The position numbers and the translations under genes were made by a program. From NCBI RefSeq assembly GCF_022605165.1, contig NC_063071.1, forward strand, positions 1,860,001-1,924,000: DNA of 64,000 bases. The letters run 5' to 3'. This DNA comes from Purpureocillium takamizusanense (taxonomy: Eukaryota; Ascomycota; Sordariomycetes; Hypocreales; Ophiocordycipitaceae). Positions 47,812 through 57,576 of the stretch are shown in pieces; position 1 is the first letter of the stretch; each line of letters opens with the position of its first letter. Below the pieces are notes generated by a model. The model was not told the DNA's origin and searched no databases. It saw only the letters and a list, made by a program, of their open reading frames with translations.

Positions 47812-50800
47812 ATGGCCGCCGCCGCGGCAGATGAGGCCATCGACCTCCTCATCCAGGACGTCGTCGACGGTAAGGCCCGTCACAAATCGCCTCCATTCCT
47901 CAAGAGAGGATGAACACCGCCCCTTAGCCCCAGAGCGCCGCGCTGACTCCTCCCCCCTACTCTCCAGCCTCCAGGATTCCGCCCAAGGCCCGCCTCACGA
48001 GCATCAAGCCCACGGTCGCGCGGCTCTGCTCGCTCGCCTACGAGCACGGCCTGGCGCCCGTGGCGCTGACCCGGCTAGTGGGCGAGGTGCTCGCGGCGCC
48101 GCAGTTGCGTCAGCGCCTCGACCAGGCAAGCCTGCAGGCGCTCGCGCGTAACTTGTACCCGCGCGGCGATGAGGGCGGCGACGAGGGCGTGCCAGCGGAG
48201 GCGGCGCTGCGCGTGGTGGGCGCGTTGGGACACGGCGCGGGGAGGGCGGCACTCGGCGCGCAGGCGGCACTGCTGCGTTGGCTGGTGCTCGTATGGCATG
48301 TGCTCGACGAGGGGGCGAGGGGCGTTCTGGGGAGGGCGTACGGCGTGCTGTTTGGCGTGCTGGACACGGCGGCGATACGGTCGGTTGTTTGCCCCCCTGC
48401 CTCCTCTTCCTCCCATATTCGCGTCTTTTGCGGACGGGGCGACTGCCGTTGTCTAGCTTGTTCCCCCAGAGTCCGCTGGCTAACCGTGCCGTTTGGTGTT
48501 GTCGCTGTTACAGGCCGCAGGTTGCCCATGTCCTGGCGCTTCTGACGAGGAGAAAACACGTCCGTCCGTTTCGAATCCAAGCCCTGTGAGCAACCGATGC
48601 CCCCCCCCTCACCCCCCTTTTCTTCCGCGGAGCAACGTCTGGGGGGTAAACCTCTCCGCGAACGACCGCTGACTTGCGGGACACCTGCAGGCTCAACCTC
48701 TCGAGGCAGACGGGCAACGACCCGTGTCTCGTCGGCCTGCTGCGCGTCTACAAGGACTACTACCCGGAGATTATCGTGGGCGAGGCCGTTCGCGGCAAGG
48801 CGGCGGCGTTCAAGGTGAGTTGATGGGTCCCCCTCACCGATCCGTGTACGGGGCTTCGGCTAGCGGCTTGACCTCTGCGCCTGAAGGCGGATCCGTTATT
48901 TGCGTCGCTGAGCTGACGATGCCCCTGAAGCACCCGGATCCGATATGGCGCGCGAGACTGGACGAGATACGGGAAGCGCACGCGCAGCGACACGCGGGGG
49001 CGCCGTCTGAGGCAATGCGGAGCGGCGGCTTCAGGGTGAACCGACCTGTCCACCGGAGCGCGCGCGGCAAGCTTGTGCCCGTCGTGCATACATCTCACGC
49101 GACTGAGGTTCGTTCACTTTATCGAGAGTAGACATCGGCTAGTCTAGTCGCCATACAAAAACCGCTAACACGGCGCGCAGGACTCGGTCACGCTCGAAGA
49201 GGTCGACGGCGTCGACGCCTTTGTCCGTAGCCTCGACCGCCTCGAGCTGCCCAACCAGCTCGTCGCTGTGCTCGTCGACCCGCTGCTGCAGAAGCTGCTC
49301 GTCCTGCGGCCCAGCGCCGAGGCCGACCGCCGCGTCGCCAACTGGCTGGGCGGCGTGCTGCGCGAAGTGGCCGACGGGGACGCCGACGAGGACACGCTGT
49401 GGGAGGTGCTCGAGGTGGTGAGGGACTATGTCACGCAGACAAAGGTACGCGCCTCGCGAAGGATGCTTCTTTTTTGCTTGTGTTTGTGTATGGGCATCGG
49501 GCTGACCCGTGTGTATATGACTTGTCCAGACGTTACCGCCGGTGCTGCTGAGCTTCTTTGCGCGCTTCCTCACGCTCTGGGGCGGCGAGGGACGGCGCGA
49601 CCTCGTCATGGACATTCTCGGCTACACGCCGCTGCTCGACTTTCAAGGTACGCCCCGACGCGCTGCTGCTTACCCCCCCCGGGCTCGTGTCGTCCTACCT
49701 GTTGTGTGCGGTCGGCGGATGTTGTCGCTGACCCGTCGCGCAGAGCTTTACCCGCACATCTTTCAGCCCCTCGAGGCCGCCGTCCAGGACAACTCGTCCG
49801 AGACGCTCCTCGCGCTGCTCGGCCTCTACACCAGACTCCTCCGCCGCTGGGTCACGGCTCTGCACGCCGCGTCGCCCGTCCCCGCGCACGCCGACGCGGC
49901 CGTCACGGCCCTGGTGCGGCATGTCAACACCCTCGCCCTCACGCTCCTCCAGATCGCTGGCACCGACGACGGCGGCGGAGGCGGAGATCACGACAACAAC
50001 AACAACGTCAACAGCGTTGCCGTCGAGTCGGCCATCCTCTCCTTCTACGAGCAGACGACGCCGCTCGTCGCCCACCCGACACTCCGGCAGTACGTGCGCA
50101 TCGAGCTGCCCCCCTCGGAGCTCGTCTACGACCTCTTCTTCAGCTCCTCGCTCGCCTCCGTGTCGCGCCTGTGCCGCATCCTTGCCGCATATAAGCGCGG
50201 CTTCGAGGCGGCCATGACAACGCGCCCCGTCGCGGGACGCCGCGGCCGCCCCAGCGGCGGCGGCGACAGCTCTGGCGTCGTTGACAACAACAGCAACAAT
50301 ACCACGGACGGTGCCGCCGCCGCAGCGCAGCCCATCGACGCGTCCACGTACCCCAAGGCCTACGTCAACCGCTACAACGGCTTCCTCATGGACATGTGCA
50401 ACTGCCTGTGGCGCGCCCGCGCCTTTGGCCTCGCCGACGCCAACTCGCGCGGCTGCCTGCTCGCGCCCGCCGTCGTCGCCGCCCTGACGGCCTACGTGCC
50501 CGCCGTGGACCGCGCCTTTTCCCTCGCGTCGCTGCTGTCGCTGTCGCACGCGCCGCTGCTCGCGCGGCAGAGCATCCTGCGCGTGCGCGAGCTCGAGGAC
50601 GAGGCACTCGAGCGCGGCGGCGACAGCATCCGCACGCGCCACGCCGGCCCCGTCACGCAGGACAGCCTCGCCAAGCTGGCGGCCGCGGGCGGGCTGCGGC
50701 TCAGCTGGCAGGAGTACAGGATCGAGGTGCTCGAGGCGCTGAGCGCGCGGGGCCTGCCCGGCGTGACGGAGCTGCTCAAGAATACCATGACGGTGCTCAA

Positions 50801-50870
50801 GAACTCGATGGACGGGCGGTCTGCCGCCGCCGCCGCCGCCGCCACTGGCTCGCAGAAGACGGTGTCGTAA
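47812..50870 (+). CDS. mis6: Mis6 / CENP-I inner-kinetochore protein
   Basis: Eight exons (47812-47869, 47968-48379, 48514-48585, 48691-48814, 48931-49107, 49181-49444, 49530-49647, 49744-50870) give about 783 residues. After splicing, the family-typical segment RPQVAHVLALLTRRKHVRPF is followed by LNLSRQTGNDPCLVGLLRVYKDYYPEIIV, characteristic of Mis6/CENP-I, a member of the constitutive centromere-associated network needed to load or keep the centromeric histone H3 variant. The middle (LYPHIFQPLE, ETLLALLGLYTRLLRRW) is helical. The C-terminal third contains two low-complexity inserts, Gly/Asp/Asn-rich (about 420-430) and Ser/Gly/Asn-rich (about 510-530). It then returns to conserved-looking helices, for example NRYNGFLMDMCNCLWRARAF. 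The second intron uses a weak GTCGGT donor. The seventh intron is in frame and stop-free. The gene is convergent with the Caf16-type gene. Confidence 0.9.
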
Positions 50871-51639
50871 CTTAGGGGGGCCAACACAGCGGGCACGGGG
50901 TTGGGAGGGGACACCGTCGCAGTAATAATGGTACGCGCGAGTGAGGACAGGGAGACACGATGGGGCATACCTAAAAAAGGCGTTCACACGACAGACATGA
51001 TGGGAAGACAAATCGCAATGGCGTCAACAGCGCGGCGCAGCTCAGGGCCGCTGCTGGTGTGGAAATTGACGTCCATCTAGATCCGGCCCCGCCGAGTTGA
51101 AGACGGGAGCCAACCCCCTCCCTCGCATGCCCTCCCCAATGGTTGAATACAGGGTATCATGATGAGAATCGAACTTGAGCGAGCTACCGTCGCTGCCACC
51201 CTCTTTTCTTCCGCCCACAAGATGTTGCTCCTGCTCCTGCCCCTGCTGCTGTCCCGTGTGATCCATCCACAGACAAGATACGCAGGGTTGAGGCCTGCTG
51301 TACCGTTATAGCATGTAAAAGGTAATTCCAAGAAACGCCGCGCACCGTTGAATAATGTGCCCAGCTGTGTTAAACCAGAAGAGGAAAATCAGAATGACCC
51401 GTCTTCGCGCCGTGTGCGTATGCAGTTGAGTGCCCCCCTATGATGCCCTCTTTCCCAGAAACGTTTTGTTGTTGTCTTCCCCGCCGACCCTGGCTGTGTT
51501 AAACTGGCGCTGAAGAAGAAGGTATATATGCAGTTGAGTGCCGACGGCACAGAGTGTCGGTTGAGCGTGAGATGACTGGTATGAATGACCTAGACACAAG
51601 GAAAAGAGAGGTCCCTGTCAAAGCGCAAGAAGAAGGCCC
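50871..51639. other. Convergent intergenic region, Mis6 to Caf16-type gene
   Basis: Between the two 3' ends. A repeated phrase, TATGCAGTTGAGTGCC, occurs at about 51419 and 51528, roughly 109 bp apart. No gene is seen. Confidence 0.5.
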
Positions 51640-52521
51640 CTACACCTCCGACTGCTTTGACTCGTCGCCGTAGCCGCCAATCTTGATGCCGCCAAAGCCG
51701 TACGTCTTGCCCTCGGAGCCGAGGTTGGCTTGGCTCCGAGGCCCGCGCTCCGCGAGATCCTGCTTCAGCCAGCCAAAGACGAGCTCGCCGAGGCGGCTGT
51801 TGCCGGTGTGGCCGACGGAGCCGTCGATGGAGGCGAGCATGGTGTCGGCGCGGTCCCACTCCTTGACGGTGCCGAGGTGCATGTGGACGAGGTGAGTGGG
51901 CCAGCCGGCGAGGTTGTCGAGGATGTGCGTGGCGTAGACGATGGTGCACTCGCGGGACTCTGTCTCGCGCTTGAGCCAGTCGAGGAAGCTGGCGCGGCTG
52001 AGGACATCCAGGTCGACGGTGATCTCGTCGAGAAAGAGGACGGTCCAGGGGCGGAGCAGGCCCATGGCGAGCTGGACGCGGCGGCGCTCGCCGTCGGACA
52101 CGGCGTGCATGCGCCAGTTGGTGTCAATGTCGAGCATGGCGACGAGCTCGTCCCTGCGCTCGGGGTAGGCGTCGCCGCCGACGGAGCGGAGGAGCTCGAC
52201 GACGCCAATGTCGTTGCGGACGATGGGGTTGAGCACCCACTCGAGGCCGAGGTAGGTGACGCCCTCGAGGCTCTCCTTGAAGGGGTCGACGCCGCAGATG
52301 GAGATGGTGTTGCTGGGCGCGAGGCGCTTGCCGGCGAGAAGCCGCAGGAGCGTCGTCTTGCCGGCGCCGTTTGCGCCGATGAGCAGCGTGCGCGAGCGGG
52401 GGGGCAGGTCGAGCGTGATGTGGCGGACGCCCGTCGAGTAGTCGGGGAAGGTGTACGAGAGGTCGTTGACCTGCACCCGGGGGGGCTTTTGCGAGGACGA
52501 GGCGGCGGCGGCGGCAGCCAT
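51640..52521 (-). CDS. CAF16: Soluble ABC-type ATPase, Caf16 family
   Basis: A single-exon gene of 293 residues, one nucleotide-binding domain without membrane segments, as in yeast Caf16 (289 residues). Seen: Walker A GANGAGKTT (residues 49-57), a Q-loop region around LGLEWVLNPIVRND, the signature as VSDGERRRVQLAMGLL (SDGER in place of the usual LSGGQ), Walker B TVLFLDEI followed by the family-typical TVDLDV, and the switch His in YATHILDNL. Yeast Caf16 associates with the Ccr4-Not complex and Srb/mediator proteins, but its role there is not well settled. The start MAAAAAASSSQ is followed by RVQVNDLSYTFPDYS, the normal domain start. It is divergent from the Pol delta small-subunit gene, with 718 bp between start codons, and its leader is CT-rich on the coding strand. 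Confidence 0.94.
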   Translation of the reverse strand: MAAAAAASSSQKPPRVQVNDLSYTFPDYSTGVRHITLDLPPRSRTLLIGANGAGKTTLLRLLAGKRLAPSNTISICGVDPFKESLEGVTYLGLEWVLNPIVRNDIGVVELLRSVGGDAYPERRDELVAMLDIDTNWRMHAVSDGERRRVQLAMGLLRPWTVLFLDEITVDLDVLSRASFLDWLKRETESRECTIVYATHILDNLAGWPTHLVHMHLGTVKEWDRADTMLASIDGSVGHTGNSRLGELVFGWLKQDLAERGPRSQANLGSEGKTYGFGGIKIGGYGDESKQSEV

Positions 52522-53239
52522 GGTGGGCGGAACGGGGCTTCGGGAACGGTTTGTCGTGGGAAGAAGTTTGTCGGCGGAGGCGGAGGCGGAGGCAGAGAGA
52601 GAGATAGGGAGAAAGAGAGGGAGGGAGAGAGGGAGAGAGAAAGAGAGAGGAGTATCGAGCCCCAGGGCGGAAGGGGACTGCTAGCTTGGTTTATATACAA
52701 CGGAAAGACCCAAGCGATGGATCAATGGTCGGCGGCTTGACCGACTACGGTAGCCTTGGAGGTGTCGTCGAAAGGGCGGCGGGTACTTGACCGATTGCGG
52801 AGGAGTGGCTAAGCGGGAGGGACGTCAAATTCTGGTAGATTCGGGCATTCGGCGTTCCCAGAATCGACAAGTTGCCTCCATTTGGCAGGCAGCACACTGG
52901 CTGGCCAATTGGTCGACGCATCATCAATCCATTGAAGCCATTGAATGGCCGCTCCGGCACCCTACTAACCCGCCCGTGGCCCGGGCTGCTGAGGTACGGG
53001 CTTGCCTGTGGCGGGGTACGGCCAACACACCGCCTGAGAAGCCTCTGCTGGAAGCGCCTGGGGGCGGACGCTGATAGCGGGGTCAGCGGCCCGGGTGCCC
53101 GCGTCCAGCCGCCCCGCCGTCGCGTTACGCGGGTTGGCTGGCCTCTTTACGCGTCTCACCACCACCTCGACCGACTCCCATCGAATGTAGCTGGCTTCAC
53201 CACTCAGCTCCGAACGGTAGCACCACATCGTCCCACGCC
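52522..53239. promoter_or_regulatory. Shared divergent promoter of CAF16 and POL31
   Basis: 718 bp between two start codons on opposite strands. The CAF16 side (52590-52670) is GA/CT-rich. An ACGCGT hexamer (53149-53154) lies 86 bp before the POL31 ATG; this is the MluI cell-cycle box bound by MBF in yeasts and found before replication genes. In a GC-rich genome one copy may be chance. Confidence 0.4.
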
Positions 53240-54958
53240 ATGGTCACCCTCGAGGATGTCTCTGGGAGCTTGCTTCAGAAGCCCGGGTATATCAAATCGT
53301 CAATCCTCTTCCCAACCGAATCATCACTGACAGACGTCGCAGCGAGGCGCCGCACCAGGTTCCCCCGCGAGCGCCCTCGTCGTACAAGCCGCTCGACTCG
53401 TTTGCCCTGAACAAGCAGCGCACCTACCAGCAACAGTATGGCGACATGTACTTCCTGCGCCTCACCAAGATCAAGCCCGCTGTCGACGAGGTCGCCGCGA
53501 CCGCCTGGGAGGGCACCGTCATCGGCGGCGAGGAGGCCAAGAAGGTGGACCGCGTCCTCGACGTGCGCCAGGGCGAGCTGTGCTGGGTCGCCGGCACCGT
53601 CTACATGGAGATGGCCCTCAAGCCCGACATTCTCGACGACGTGTCCAAAGACGTGCGTAGTCGTCCCCTCCTTCTTCAACACCATGAGGACGCCCCGTGG
53701 CGCTGCTAACAACCACCATTCGTCAGCGCTGGATATCCGCGCCCGTCTCGGCGCAGCGCTACTACACCGACGAGGAAACCACCCAGGTCATGCTGGAGGA
53801 TGACTCGGGTCGCGTCAAGCTCGTCGGCGACATGCTCAAGACGGTGCCCCTCGTCACGGGCTGCATCGTCGCCGTCATGGGCACCGAAAACACCAGCGGC
53901 GAGTTCGAAGTCATCGACATCAAGTTCCCCGACCTGCCTCCCCAGCTGCAGCGCTGGGCCGAGACGAAGCCGCCCGCTACTAATGGAAGCTCCAAGGCGA
54001 AGAGCGAGGACGAGGACGAGGAGATGACGGAGGCGTCGCAAAAGGCTGGCAACAAGATTGCCATCGTGTCAGGGCTGTCATTTTCTGGCTCGGACTCGTC
54101 CTACGCACTGGAGCTGAACCTGCTGCTTGAGTACCTGCTGGGCGAGGCCCTCGCGCCCCTGGTGCAAGACCAGGTGTCCGCCATCAGCCGTCTCATCATC
54201 GCGGGCAACTCCATCTCCACGGCCGCGGACCCGACGCCCGGCGACACCGCGCAGGAGAAGCGCGCCAACAGAAAATACGGCTACGACGCCAGCTCGTACA
54301 ACGCCTTGCCGTCACGGCTCTTTGACGAGTTCGTCTCCGAGATCCTCCCGTCCATGCCCGTGACGCTGTTGCCGGGGGCGGACGATCCCGCCAACGCCAG
54401 CTACCCGCAGCAGCCCATCCACATGGCCATGTTCTCGACGGCAAAGGAGTACGGCCGCGACCCGTCCAAGCCCGCCGCCGAGCCGGGGTGGTTCGACACC
54501 GTGACGAACCCCTTTGAGGCGGAGATTGACGGCTGGAGAGTCCTGGGCACCGGCGGACAGAACGTCGACGATGTGTTCAGGTACATTGACAGCGAGGACC
54601 GGCTGGGCATGATGGAGGCCATGTGCAGGTGGCGGTGCAGCGCCCCAACGGCGCCAGACACGCTATGTGAGGGGTCGCCCGTGAGCTCCTTTTTGTGTGC
54701 CAAATTTTAGCCACTGACACCTTCTCTTCAGGGAGCTACCCGTTTCAAGAAGACGACCCCTTCGTCATGAAGACGTGTCCGCACGTCTACTTTGTCGGCT
54801 GCCAGCCCGAGTTCGCCACCAAGGTGATCCACGGCCCAGACGGCCAGACCGTCCGGCTCATCACGGTGCCGTCGTTTTCGGAGACGGGGGAGATTGCGCT
54901 GCTAGATACGGAGACGCTGGAGGTGACCAAGGTCAAGATCGAGGCGGACGGCCTCTGA
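53240..54958 (+). CDS. POL31: DNA polymerase delta small (B) subunit
   Basis: Exons 53240-53286, 53343-53652, 53727-54666 and 54732-54958 give about 507 residues. This is the fungal equivalent of Pol31/Cdc1/p50. It binds the C-terminal cysteine module of Pol3 and links it to Pol32. Seen: the N-terminal OB-fold part (SFALNKQRTYQQQYGDMYFLRL, with WISAPVSAQRYYTDEETTQ and LEDDSGRVKLVGDML), then the inactive calcineurin-like phosphoesterase domain (KIAIVSGLSFSGSD, RLIIAGNSIS, LLPGADDPANASYPQQP, NPFEAEIDGWRVLGTGGQNV, DDPFVMKTCPHVYFVGCQPE, TVPSFSETGEIALLDTETLE). The metal-binding residues of true phosphatases are degraded, as is normal for this subunit. A 15-codon first exon encodes MVTLEDVSGSLLQKP. 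The catalytic-subunit gene is 46 kb to the left. Confidence 0.97.
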
Positions 54959-55401
54959 GCGGCGGCAGCGGTGCAGGGGGGTGGATGGGAGGGAGTTATT
55001 GTTGTTGCATGCATGGTATGTACTTGCGGCGGCGAAGGCGTTTTAGGGAGGCATCTCGGTCACAATACCCCAGTTTGGCTGAGGATGGGACAAGGAAAGT
55101 AAGTAAGGGGGCGAGGTTATCGTTGAGCTCGTTGTTACGTCGAAAGATAGCAAAGCTAAGATGATGTAGAGAGAGAAGCACACGCCGACCTTTTGTTCGG
55201 ACGGTCGCTCTCGCCTCACCAAAAGGTTTCCATGATCCGCCGCGCCCTGTTGCTGGCCAGATGCTTTTCCTCCACGATGATCGCACCATCCCGGCGCCCG
55301 CGATTCCCCTCCAAGCTCCATGCCGCGAGAATAAGATGAAAAGAAGAGCAACCATCATCACCACCATCATGCCACCCACCATTCGCCCACCCACCCACCC
55401 C
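54959..55401. other. Convergent intergenic region, POL31 to F-box-like gene
   Basis: 443 bp containing the two 3' ends. Nothing else is recognised. Confidence 0.5.
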
Positions 55402-57576
55402 TCAAAAAGCCGCATTCAGATCCCCCAGCTCCGTCCACCCCCCTTGGCCAAACCCCCAGTCCTCGTCGTCCTCGCCGCCGCCGCCCCCCGCCGAGCGCGT
55501 GACGTTGTCCTTGCAGAAGCGCGTGACGTGCCGCCATATCTGTGACATGACGCGCCAGATGTGCTGCGTGCGGTTCACGCGCTCCAGCAGCATGCACTCG
55601 TCCCTCGCCCAGGGGTCTTCTTCGTCGCCGTGATATTGATGCTGTCGCCACTGTCGTCGTCGGCCGCGCCCGTCGCCGTCGCCGCCGTCGCTGCTGCCGG
55701 TGCTGCTGCTGCTGCTGCTGCTGCTGCTCTCGCGGACGCGGCGTAGAATCATCTCTACGGAGCGGTCAATCGTCAGGCTGCAGCCGGATTTGAGCGCCCC
55801 TGCTCTACCACCGCCACCACTGCTGCTGCTGCTGCTGCTGCTGCCGCCGCCGCCGTCGTCGATGGAACGAGCGTCGCGGTAGGGGCACATGAGGTCGATG
55901 CGGAAGAAGTCGCAGCGCAGGTTCTGGACGGCCTCCATGACGGGCGAGTCGGGCTTGAAGAAGTCGACAAAGGTGTAGCGCCGCTCGTCGTCGAAGCTGC
56001 TGCCGCTGCCATTGGCATTGCCATCACCATCATCACCATCGTTATCATCATTACCGCCGCTGTTGTTGTTGTCGTTCCCCCCCTGAGCGGCGAGGGCCGG
56101 CGTCTCCATCAGGGGCGTCACCCGCAGCACGAGCCTGCGGAGGTGCGGCCGCCGTATACCATCGCGCGGCGCAAACACGTTGATGGCCTGCGCCATGGCC
56201 GCCTTGGTGCTCGCCGAGTATCGGTTGGGCTCCGCCTCGATGGCCAGGCTGCGGAACAGGTAGTAGTGCTTGCGGACGTTGATGTGCGCCTGTCGGGCCT
56301 GAAGCGCGGCTGCTGCTGCCGCCGCCGCGGCCGCCCTCCTGCCGCCTCGACGGTGGTGATGCTGGTGCGGGTGGTAGTAGTCGCCGTCGTCGTCGCTCCC
56401 GCCGTCGTCGTAGCCATCGTCGACGTCCGCGTGCGCGGGCAGGCCGCCGCCGCCATCACCAAGCTGGACGAGGCCGTCGACGTTGACCAGGGGCGGGCGC
56501 GAGTCGCGCAGCCGGTAGCAAAAGGTGTTCTCGCCGTAGAGCACCGCCACGCCCTCGGCGTACCAGGCGCGGCAGGTCCGCAGCATGGCGACGCCGTGCA
56601 GGTCGGCCGCCTGGTCGGGCGCGGTGCGCTGGCCGTTGTTGGCCGTGGCGACGCCCAGGAGGCCGCGCTGTTCCGCCGCGAGGCGCGTGCTGCGGCGCTC
56701 GGGCTTGCGCCGGTACGTCATGGTCCAGTCGCGGTACACGAGGATGGGCTTGTCGGCCACGAAGAGGAGGCGCCAGATCCGGAGGCGCACCTCGGGGGGC
56801 AGTCTCGTCAGCCGGAGCCGAGCTGCCGGTTCCTCGGCCTGCCTCGCCGCCTCTTCATCCCTCTGCCTCGCCGCCTCTCTCCGGGCTGTCGCCGCTTCGC
56901 TCTCCTGACGGCGCTCGAGTGCGTCCAGGTTCGCCCCTATGGCCATCTCCTCGGCGGCGTGGGCCATCTCGGCCATCCAGGACTCAAGGCTCGCTGGGTC
57001 GTTGGACTTGTCGACACTCTCGACGCTCGCATCACACATCGGGTCTGGAATCCATGGGTACGGCGCGAGGAGCGCAGGATCGACGCCGTCGTTCGTGCCG
57101 CTGGTTACTGGCGGATCCCAGTCGGGGTCGGGGGTCGTCACCGGCGTCGGGAGGCCGCTGATGATGGCGGTTGCTTCCTGACGCCCAGCCGGGGTCAAGC
57201 CCGTGGAGATATGCAGGGGAGGCAGGTTGTTGCGCCGCCTTGCCCTTTCGCGCCTCTTCTGGCGTTTTCTCTCTCGCCTCTCCTTGCGCCTTCTCTCTCG
57301 CTCCTTCTCGCGCCTCTTGCTTCGCCTGTGTTGCTCAGAGCTGTCGGTATCGTGATTATCATCCTCGCTACGCATTCTGGACCGGCCGTGGCTTGGGACT
57401 TGGCCGGAGAGATGAGGCGAAGAGTCCTCGTCTGGCGCGCAGCCCTCGCCCGCATCTTTTCCGTGCCCGACATCGCTGGCAGCACTGCTTTCTTCCCAGA
57501 CGTCCGACCCATCAAGGGGCCATTGATACCTCGGCGCGCCAGGTTCTTCGGGGCCGTTAGGGGGAGTTGTTGCCAT
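55402..57576 (-). CDS. Low-complexity protein with an F-box-like / DUF7730-type core
   Basis: A single exon of 724 residues. Residues 1-80 are acidic and polar. Residues 83-115 are almost purely basic (Arg/Lys/Glu repeats). A helical Ala/Glu/Arg region (205-255) precedes LTRLPPEVRLRIWRLLF (256-272), the F-box-like opening seen in many Pezizomycotina proteins. The later LRTCRAWYAEGVAVLYGENTF (332-352) is the typical second motif of that group. The C-terminal half is broken up by single-residue runs: Ala (about 415-424), Asn/Asp/Gly (about 510-535), and Ser/Gly (about 575-595 and 620-640), the Ser runs encoded by CTG/CAG-type repeats. It ends in a polar Gly-rich tail, GQGGWTELGDLNAAF. No enzymatic motif is present. 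Members of this group are mostly uncharacterised, and a role in ubiquitin ligases is possible but unproved. Codon bias supports a real gene. Confidence 0.8.
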   Translation of the reverse strand: MATTPPNGPEEPGAPRYQWPLDGSDVWEESSAASDVGHGKDAGEGCAPDEDSSPHLSGQVPSHGRSRMRSEDDNHDTDSSEQHRRSKRREKERERRRKERRERKRQKRRERARRRNNLPPLHISTGLTPAGRQEATAIISGLPTPVTTPDPDWDPPVTSGTNDGVDPALLAPYPWIPDPMCDASVESVDKSNDPASLESWMAEMAHAAEEMAIGANLDALERRQESEAATARREAARQRDEEAARQAEEPAARLRLTRLPPEVRLRIWRLLFVADKPILVYRDWTMTYRRKPERRSTRLAAEQRGLLGVATANNGQRTAPDQAADLHGVAMLRTCRAWYAEGVAVLYGENTFCYRLRDSRPPLVNVDGLVQLGDGGGGLPAHADVDDGYDDGGSDDDGDYYHPHQHHHRRGGRRAAAAAAAAAALQARQAHINVRKHYYLFRSLAIEAEPNRYSASTKAAMAQAINVFAPRDGIRRPHLRRLVLRVTPLMETPALAAQGGNDNNNSGGNDDNDGDDGDGNANGSGSSFDDERRYTFVDFFKPDSPVMEAVQNLRCDFFRIDLMCPYRDARSIDDGGGGSSSSSSSSGGGGRAGALKSGCSLTIDRSVEMILRRVRESSSSSSSSSTGSSDGGDGDGRGRRRQWRQHQYHGDEEDPWARDECMLLERVNRTQHIWRVMSQIWRHVTRFCKDNVTRSAGGGGGEDDEDWGFGQGGWTELGDLNAAF

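Noticed and set aside
49695..51011. 438-codon minus-strand open frame opposite Mis6
   Set aside because: Arg/Gly/Ala-rich shadow of the GC-ending codons of Mis6, no domain, and crosses the Mis6 intron.
51730..52740. 336-codon plus-strand open frame opposite CAF16
   Set aside because: Val/Ala/Gly/Asp-rich mirror of the ABC ATPase, whose Walker motifs prove the other strand.
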